From positions 1-13,558 of the forward strand of contig CAYPTW010000068.1 in the NCBI GenBank assembly GCA_964413755.1: 13,558 nucleotides of DNA, given 5' to 3'. The translations under genes were made by a program, and so were the position numbers. Every line of letters starts with the position of its first letter. Within the stretch, counting starts at the first letter, position 1. Source of the DNA: XN24 sp964413755 (GTDB taxonomy: Bacteria; Pseudomonadota; Gammaproteobacteria; Steroidobacterales; XN24). This document shows, piece by piece, positions 8,434 to 13,558 of the stretch. Below the pieces are notes generated by a model. It had not been told where the DNA came from, searched no databases, and saw only the letters and a list, made by a program, of their open reading frames with translations.

Positions 8434-8912
8434 CGCAACTCTCCCCGCGCCTGCTGCGCGACCCGGTGCATTTTCTCGCGCTCGGTTTCGGTGCGGGACT
8501 GTTCCCGGTCGCGCCCGGCACCGCCGGCACGCTGGTCGGCGTGCTGCTCGATCCCCTGTTGCGGCCGCTGGGGCTGGAGCTGCGCATGCTCATCGTGGCG
8601 CTGATGGCCGTGGCCGGGATCTGGATCTGCGGCGCCAGCGCCCGCCGGCTGGGTGCGCACGACCACCCGGCCATCGTGTGGGACGAGATCGTCGGCTACC
8701 TCGCCCTCATGCTGCTGCTCCCGGCCGGCTGGGCCTGGGCGCTGGTCGGCTTTGCCGTCTTCCGGCTATTCGACATCTGGAAGCCCTGGCCGATTCGCCA
8801 ACTGGATCACGCCGTCGGCGGCGGGCTGGGCATTATGCTCGACGACCTGGTGGCGGCCGTCTGGGGCGCGCTGGTGATTGCGGCCGCCATGTATGTCGCG
8901 GGTCGGTTCTGA
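8430..8912 (+). CDS. pgpA: Phosphatidylglycerophosphatase A
   Basis: This 160-residue inner-membrane enzyme dephosphorylates phosphatidylglycerol phosphate to phosphatidylglycerol. Signature blocks are GFGAGLFPVAPGTAGTL (19-35), HDHPAIVWDEIVGYL (77-91) with the acidic catalytic/metal-binding D85-E86, FRLFDIWKPWPI (111-122) and GGLGIMLDDL (131-140), all matching E. coli PgpA. Hydrophobic stretches near 51-70, 87-115 and 141-158 are the likely membrane segments. The frame extends upstream inside thiL, but the ATG at 8430 overlapping the thiL stop (ATGA) is the expected start. thiL-pgpA adjacency is widespread in Gammaproteobacteria. The next gene starts at or within 25 bases of the pgpA stop. 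Confidence 0.96.
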   Translation: MTQLSPRLLRDPVHFLALGFGAGLFPVAPGTAGTLVGVLLDPLLRPLGLELRMLIVALMAVAGIWICGASARRLGAHDHPAIVWDEIVGYLALMLLLPAGWAWALVGFAVFRLFDIWKPWPIRQLDHAVGGGLGIMLDDLVAAVWGALVIAAAMYVAGRF

Positions 8913-10220
<1,308 letters not shown>

Positions 10221-10222
10221 AG

Positions 10223-10250
10223 TCGCTCCCCGCGCGGAGCGAAAGGAGCG
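10223..10250 (+). promoter_or_regulatory. Intergenic hairpin with an alternative pairing over the ribosome-binding site of the hotdog gene
   Basis: TCGCTCC (10223-10229) pairs perfectly with GGAGCGA (10236-10242) around a 6-base loop. A second GGAGCG at 10245-10250 contains the Shine-Dalgarno sequence for the GTG at 10255 and could instead pair with CGCTCC (10224-10229). The first stem leaves the ribosome-binding site free; the second hides it. There is no U tract, so this is not a classical terminator. Pairing is seen in sequence; a regulatory role is inference. Confidence 0.35.
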
Positions 10251-10254
10251 GGCA

Positions 10255-10749
10255 GTGGCGAATAATGTGCTGGCGATGAGGCTGTGGCGGCGCCTGGGCG
10301 GCAGCACGCCGGGCCGCTGGCTGTTCTCTCGCGTGGTGTGCCTGAAGGCGCCGTATTTCGGCTCCGTCTCGCCGCGCATCCAGGCGCTCGAGCCCGGATT
10401 GTGCGTGGCGGAGCTGACGCAGCGGCGCAAGGTGCAGAACCACATCGGCACGGTGCACGCGATTGCGCTGTGCAACCTTGCCGAGTTGTGCGCGGGCCTG
10501 GTCACCGACGTCAGCATCCCCGCCGACATGCGCTGGATCCCCAAGGGCATGACGGTGCGCTACCTGGCGAAGGCGAGGGGGCGTATCCGCGCCACCGCGC
10601 GGCCGGTCACGGTACCGGCCTCGTCGGCCACGGGCTATGACCTCGTGATCAGGGTCACCCTGAAAGACGCGCAGGAAGTCGAAGTCGCCGCGGCCGACAT
10701 CGACATGTGGGTCACGCCGCGCAGCGCGCGGTCGTCCGCAGCCCCGTAG
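10255..10749 (+). CDS. DUF4442 hotdog-fold protein, putative thioesterase-like
   Basis: The 164-residue protein resembles DUF4442/hotdog-fold proteins related to the PaaI/YiiD acyl-CoA thioesterase superfamily. The most telling block is RRKVQNHIGTVHAIALCNLAELCAG (57-81), the hotdog central-helix region, preceded by a conserved APYFGSVSPRI segment (32-42) and followed by WIPKGMTVRYLAKA (94-107) and beta-strand-rich sequence to about 152. Catalysis and substrate are unproven; H63, H68 and E76 are the obvious polar candidates in the helix. No signal peptide or clear membrane segment is present, though the first 35 residues are basic and hydrophobic. The GTG at 10255 follows AAAGGAG (10242-10248) at 6 bases. 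It is the last gene of the rightward run, 34 bases after the kinase and convergent with folE2. Confidence 0.82.
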   Translation: MANNVLAMRLWRRLGGSTPGRWLFSRVVCLKAPYFGSVSPRIQALEPGLCVAELTQRRKVQNHIGTVHAIALCNLAELCAGLVTDVSIPADMRWIPKGMTVRYLAKARGRIRATARPVTVPASSATGYDLVIRVTLKDAQEVEVAAADIDMWVTPRSARSSAAP

Positions 10750-10772
10750 CGCCGCCGGTCAGACCGGCAGCG
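10750..10772. terminator. Possible hairpin between convergent DUF4442 and folE2 genes
   Basis: GCCGGT (10754-10759) pairs with ACCGGC (10763-10768) around CAG, extended by CGC/GCG after a one-base mismatch. It sits immediately past the DUF4442 stop and covers the folE2 stop codon. A symmetrical stem could slow polymerase from both sides, but no T-run follows on either strand, so intrinsic termination is doubtful. Confidence 0.3.
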
Positions 10773-11595
10773 GCCCGTCCTTGTCCTTGTCCCGCTGGAT
10801 CAGCGCGTACGCCGAGTGGTTGTGGATGGACTCGAAGTTCTCCGACTCCACCGTGTAGGCGCGGATGCGCTCATCGGCATTCAGGCGAACGGCGATGTCC
10901 CGCACCAGGTCCTCGACGAACTTGGGGTTGTCGTAGGCGCGCTCGGTGACGTACTTCTCGTCCGGGCGCTTGAGGATGCCGTAGAGCTCGCAGGAAGCCT
11001 CCTGCTCGGCCAGCTCGATCAGCTCCTCCAGCCACACCAGGCCGTCCACCTTGGCGCAAATGGTGACGTGGGAGCGCTGGTTGTGCGCGCCGTAGTCGGA
11101 GATCTTCTTCGAGCAGGGGCACAGGCTGGTGACCGGCACCACGACCTTCACCCAGATGATGCTCTCGTCGCCCTTGCGCTCACCGATCAGGCTCGCCTTG
11201 TAGTCGAGCAGGCTCTGCACGCCCGACACCGGGGCCGCCTTGTTGATGAAGTAGGGGAAGTTCATCTCGATGTGGCCGGAGCGGGCGTCGAGGCGCTCGG
11301 TGAGTTCGGACATCATGTCGCGGAAGGACTTCACGGAGATCTCGCGCTCGTGGTTGTTGAGGATCTCCACGAAGCGGGACATGTGCGTGCCCTTGAAGTT
11401 GTGCGGCAGGTCCACGTACATGTTGAAGTTGGCGACCGTGTGCTGCTCGCCGCCTGCGCGCTCCTTGATGCGCACCGGGTGATAGATGTCCTTGATGCCG
11501 ACCTTGTTGATCGGGATCTTGCGCAGATCGGCACTGCCCTGCACGTCGGCTATGGGATCGATGTTAATGGCTCCGGCCTCGCTCACGTCTTTCAT
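10759..11595 (-). CDS. folE2: GTP cyclohydrolase IB (FolE2)
   Basis: The 278-residue enzyme opens GTP to 7,8-dihydroneopterin triphosphate, the first step of folate (and sometimes queuosine) synthesis; it is unrelated in sequence to FolE1 and can use Mn or other metals instead of zinc. COG1469 features are visible: the N-terminal DVQGSADLRKIPINKVGIKD (18-37), NMYVDLPHNFKGTHMSRFVE (58-77), VPVTSLCPCSKKISDYGAHNQRS (154-176) with the active-site cysteines C159/C161 and ligand H171, and the C-terminal SENFESIHNHSAYA (251-264). The frame is open to 11661, adding 22 residues, but the ATG at 11595 gives the family's usual MxDV start, with a weak GGGGA 9 bases or so upstream. It lies 134 bases after dxs on the same strand. 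No Zur-type operator was recognised, so zinc control is not supported here. Confidence 0.95.
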   Translation of the reverse strand: MKDVSEAGAINIDPIADVQGSADLRKIPINKVGIKDIYHPVRIKERAGGEQHTVANFNMYVDLPHNFKGTHMSRFVEILNNHEREISVKSFRDMMSELTERLDARSGHIEMNFPYFINKAAPVSGVQSLLDYKASLIGERKGDESIIWVKVVVPVTSLCPCSKKISDYGAHNQRSHVTICAKVDGLVWLEELIELAEQEASCELYGILKRPDEKYVTERAYDNPKFVEDLVRDIAVRLNADERIRAYTVESENFESIHNHSAYALIQRDKDKDGPLPV

Positions 11596-11729
11596 GTCTG
11601 GTCGTCCCCGGTTGGGCTGGTGTTCCGGAACCGCCCCGCGGGCGGCGTCGCGCCGCTGCAACAGTTCCGATCGGGCGGCTTGCCCGGGTTTTCGTTACAT
11701 CCCGGCCGCAGGATTCACCCGCGACGGTT
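11596..11729 (-). other. dxs-folE2 intergenic spacer with a palindrome and a GC hairpin
   Basis: This 134-base spacer is the longest non-coding stretch in the window. It holds the perfect palindrome GTTCCGGAAC (11622-11631), directly beside an inverted repeat CCGCCC-CGC-GGGCGG (11631-11645). The hairpin could weaken transcription leaving dxs, but no T-run follows it. A TGTAAC -10-like element (minus strand, 11699-11694) has no matching -35. No riboswitch or Zur box was recognised. A folE2 promoter is likely here, but I cannot place it. Confidence 0.4.
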
Positions 11730-13558
11730 TCAGGATTCTCCCACGGTACGGAGTTCCGGTTCGCGCCGCCAGCTGCGCAGCGCCTCGAGCACCGAGGCCG
11801 CATCCAGGCCCGCGGCTGCCAGGCACTCGCCCCTGGAGCCGTGCTCGATGAAATGGTCGGGCACGCCGAGGTTGAGCAGCGGCACCAGCACGCGATGCGC
11901 GGCCAGGCACTCGCCCACGGCGCTCCCCGCTCCACCCATCACGGCGTTGTCCTCGAGTGTGACGAGGCCGGAGTGGGTTTTCGCCATGGACAGGACCAGG
12001 TCCTCATCCAGCGGCTTGACGAAGCGCATGTTCACCACCGTGGCGTCCAGTTTCTCGGCTACCTGCTCGGCCACCGGCACCATGGCGCCGAAGGCCAGCA
12101 AAGCGATGCCTTTGCCGCGCCGGCGCACTTCGGCCTTGCCCAGCGGCAGCGCCTTCATCTCGGTCTCGATCGGCGCGCCCGGGCCGGTGCCGCGCGGATA
12201 GCGCACGGCGCTCGGGCCGTCGAGGGTCACGCCCGTGTACAGCATCTGGCGGCACTCGTTCTCGTCCGCCGGCGCCATCACCGTCATGTTGGGGATACAG
12301 CGCAGGAAGGAGAGGTCGTAGGCGCCATGGTGCGTGGGGCCGTCGTTGCCCACCAGGCCGCCGCGATCGAGCGCGAATACGACCGGCAGGTTCTGCAGCG
12401 CCACGTCGTGGATCAACTGGTCGTAACCCCGCTGCAGGAAGCTGGAGTAGATGGCCACCACCGGCCGCATGCCCTCGCAGGCCAGGCCGGCGCCGAGCGT
12501 GACCGCGTGCTGCTCGCAGATGCCGACGTCGAAATAGCGCTCCGGGAAGCGGCGCGAGTATTCCACCATGCCGGAACCCTCGCGCATGGCGGGGGTGATG
12601 CCGACCACCCTGGAGTCGGCCTCGGCCATGTCGCACAGCCAGTCGCCGAAGATCGCCGAATAGGTCTTGCCCTTGGACGGCGACTTATGGATCTCGCCTT
12701 TCTCCGGGTCGAAGGGTCCCGGGCCGTGCCACAGGATCGGGTCGGCCTCCGCCGGCGCGTAGCCCTTGCCCTTGCGCGTGACGACGTGCAGGAACTGGGG
12801 TCCCGGGAGGTCGCGCACGTTGCGCAGCGTCTTCAGCAGCACGTCGGTATCGTGCCCGTCGACCGGGCCGATGTAATTCAGGCCCAGCTCCTCGAACAGC
12901 GTCCCGGGCAGCACCATGCCCTTGACGTGTTCCTCGGAGCGGCGTGCCAGCTCCCACACGGTAGGCATGCGGCGGATCAGCTTCTTGCTGCCCTCGCGGA
13001 TCTGCGAATACAGCTTGCCGGAGAGCACGCGCGCCAGGTAATGCGACATGGCGCCGACGTTCTCGGAGATCGACATGTCGTTGTCGTTGAGGATTACGAG
13101 CAGGTCCACGTCGAGGCTGCCGGCATGGCACAGCGCCTCATAGGCCATTCCCGCGGTGAGCGCGCCGTCGCCGATCACGGCCACCACGCGGCGACGCTCG
13201 CCCTTCTGCTTGGCGGCTATAGCCATGCCGAGCGCGGCGCTTACCGAAGTGCTCGAGTGGCCGACGCCGAAGGTGTCGTACTCGCTCTCGAAGCGGGTCG
13301 GGAAGGGCGCCAGGCCGCCGAGCTGGCGGATGGAGGCCAGGCGGTCGCGACGGCCGGTGAGGATCTTGTGCGGATAGGCCTGGTGCCCGACGTCCCACAC
13401 CACGCGGTCGTGCGGCGTGTCGAAGACGTAGTGCAGCACCGTGGCCAGCTCGACGGTACCGAGGTTGGCGGCGAAATGCCCGCCCGTGCGCGCCATGGTC
13501 TCTACCAGGTAGCTGCGCAGCTCGTGCGTGACAGCCTCCAGCGCCTCCTCGGGCAGGG
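11730..13558 (-). CDS. dxs: 1-deoxy-D-xylulose-5-phosphate synthase (N-terminus cut by window edge)
   Basis: About 608 C-terminal residues are visible; by comparison with the roughly 620-residue E. coli enzyme, some 20-30 N-terminal residues lie beyond the right edge. The frame continues past the internal ATG at 13496 through LPEEALEAVTHELRSYLVET to the edge, so that ATG is not the start. Dxs condenses pyruvate with glyceraldehyde 3-phosphate to DXP, the entry to the MEP isoprenoid pathway and a precursor of thiamine and PLP. Visible motifs are RTGGHFAANLG, WDVGHQAYPHK, the ThDP-binding GDGALTAG (near 13172) to LNDND (near 13085), the catalytic glutamate in CEQHAV (codon 12515-12513), DRGGLVGNDGPTHHG and PSAVRYPRG. 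The C-terminal transketolase domain is intact. folE2 follows on the same strand. The cofactor ThDP is the product of thiL in this window. Confidence 0.97.
   Translation of the reverse strand, partial: LPEEALEAVTHELRSYLVETMARTGGHFAANLGTVELATVLHYVFDTPHDRVVWDVGHQAYPHKILTGRRDRLASIRQLGGLAPFPTRFESEYDTFGVGHSSTSVSAALGMAIAAKQKGERRRVVAVIGDGALTAGMAYEALCHAGSLDVDLLVILNDNDMSISENVGAMSHYLARVLSGKLYSQIREGSKKLIRRMPTVWELARRSEEHVKGMVLPGTLFEELGLNYIGPVDGHDTDVLLKTLRNVRDLPGPQFLHVVTRKGKGYAPAEADPILWHGPGPFDPEKGEIHKSPSKGKTYSAIFGDWLCDMAEADSRVVGITPAMREGSGMVEYSRRFPERYFDVGICEQHAVTLGAGLACEGMRPVVAIYSSFLQRGYDQLIHDVALQNLPVVFALDRGGLVGNDGPTHHGAYDLSFLRCIPNMTVMAPADENECRQMLYTGVTLDGPSAVRYPRGTGPGAPIETEMKALPLGKAEVRRRGKGIALLAFGAMVPVAEQVAEKLDATVVNMRFVKPLDEDLVLSMAKTHSGLVTLEDNAVMGGAGSAVGECLAAHRVLVPLLNLGVPDHFIEHGSRGECLAAAGLDAASVLEALRSWRREPELRTVGES

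Noticed and set aside
10781..10793. CCTTGTCCTTGTCC tandem repeat
   Set aside because: It is explained by the Asp-Lys-Asp-Lys-Asp codons near the folE2 C-terminus and is too short to mean more.
10816..12201. Rightward open frame of 461 codons crossing folE2, the spacer and dxs
   Set aside because: It lies antisense to two confidently identified genes, has low-complexity His/Leu/Val/Asp-rich composition typical of GC-rich shadow frames, and matches no family I know.
13494..13496. ATG at 13496 as the dxs start
   Set aside because: Conserved Dxs sequence continues upstream of it to the window edge, so the gene starts outside the window.

Overview
The window is GC-rich (roughly two-thirds G+C by eye), densely packed chromosomal DNA. 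The protein sequences and the gene order glyA-nrdR-ribD-ribE-ribB(X)-ribH-nusB-thiL-pgpA are typical of Gammaproteobacteria; the genus cannot be fixed from the sequence alone, though a Chromatiales-like or related high-GC lineage would fit. No rRNA, tRNA, insertion sequence, phage gene or CRISPR array was seen. No stretch longer than about 135 bases lacks a gene.

Layout. At the left edge the first 38 codons of ettA (ribosome-associated ABC-F ATPase) run leftwards. A 121-base divergent spacer separates it from an AcuC-like histone-deacetylase-fold enzyme reading rightwards, followed by glyA with its own promoter-like -10 element. Then comes a tight rightward run, probably one operon with internal promoters: nrdR, ribD, ribE, ribBX, ribH, nusB, a DUF2889 gene, thiL, pgpA, a Ser/Thr kinase with a C-terminal cyclic-nucleotide-binding domain, and a DUF4442 hotdog-fold protein. 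Gaps are 0-35 bases, several pairs overlap by 4 bases, and ribE/ribBX overlap by about 20. After a 9-base convergent gap, folE2 (GTP cyclohydrolase IB) and dxs (cut by the right edge) read leftwards.

How the genes work together. RibD, RibB, RibH and RibE cover riboflavin synthesis except the GTP cyclohydrolase II step: the RibA-like half of the RibB protein has lost the family's zinc cysteines, so an active RibA must be elsewhere. GlyA and FolE2 serve one-carbon and folate metabolism. Dxs and ThiL are linked through thiamine: Dxs makes DXP, a precursor of isoprenoids, thiamine and PLP, and is itself ThDP-dependent; ThiL makes ThDP. NrdR and NusB are housekeeping regulators.

Most of the window is ordinary core genome. 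The less ordinary parts are the unknown DUF2889 gene between nusB and thiL, the kinase-CNB fusion and hotdog protein at the operon's end, the AcuC-like deacetylase, the degenerate RibA domain, a recurring promoter-like motif, and a hairpin that could sequester the ribosome-binding site of the last operon gene. I found no convincing entirely new system.
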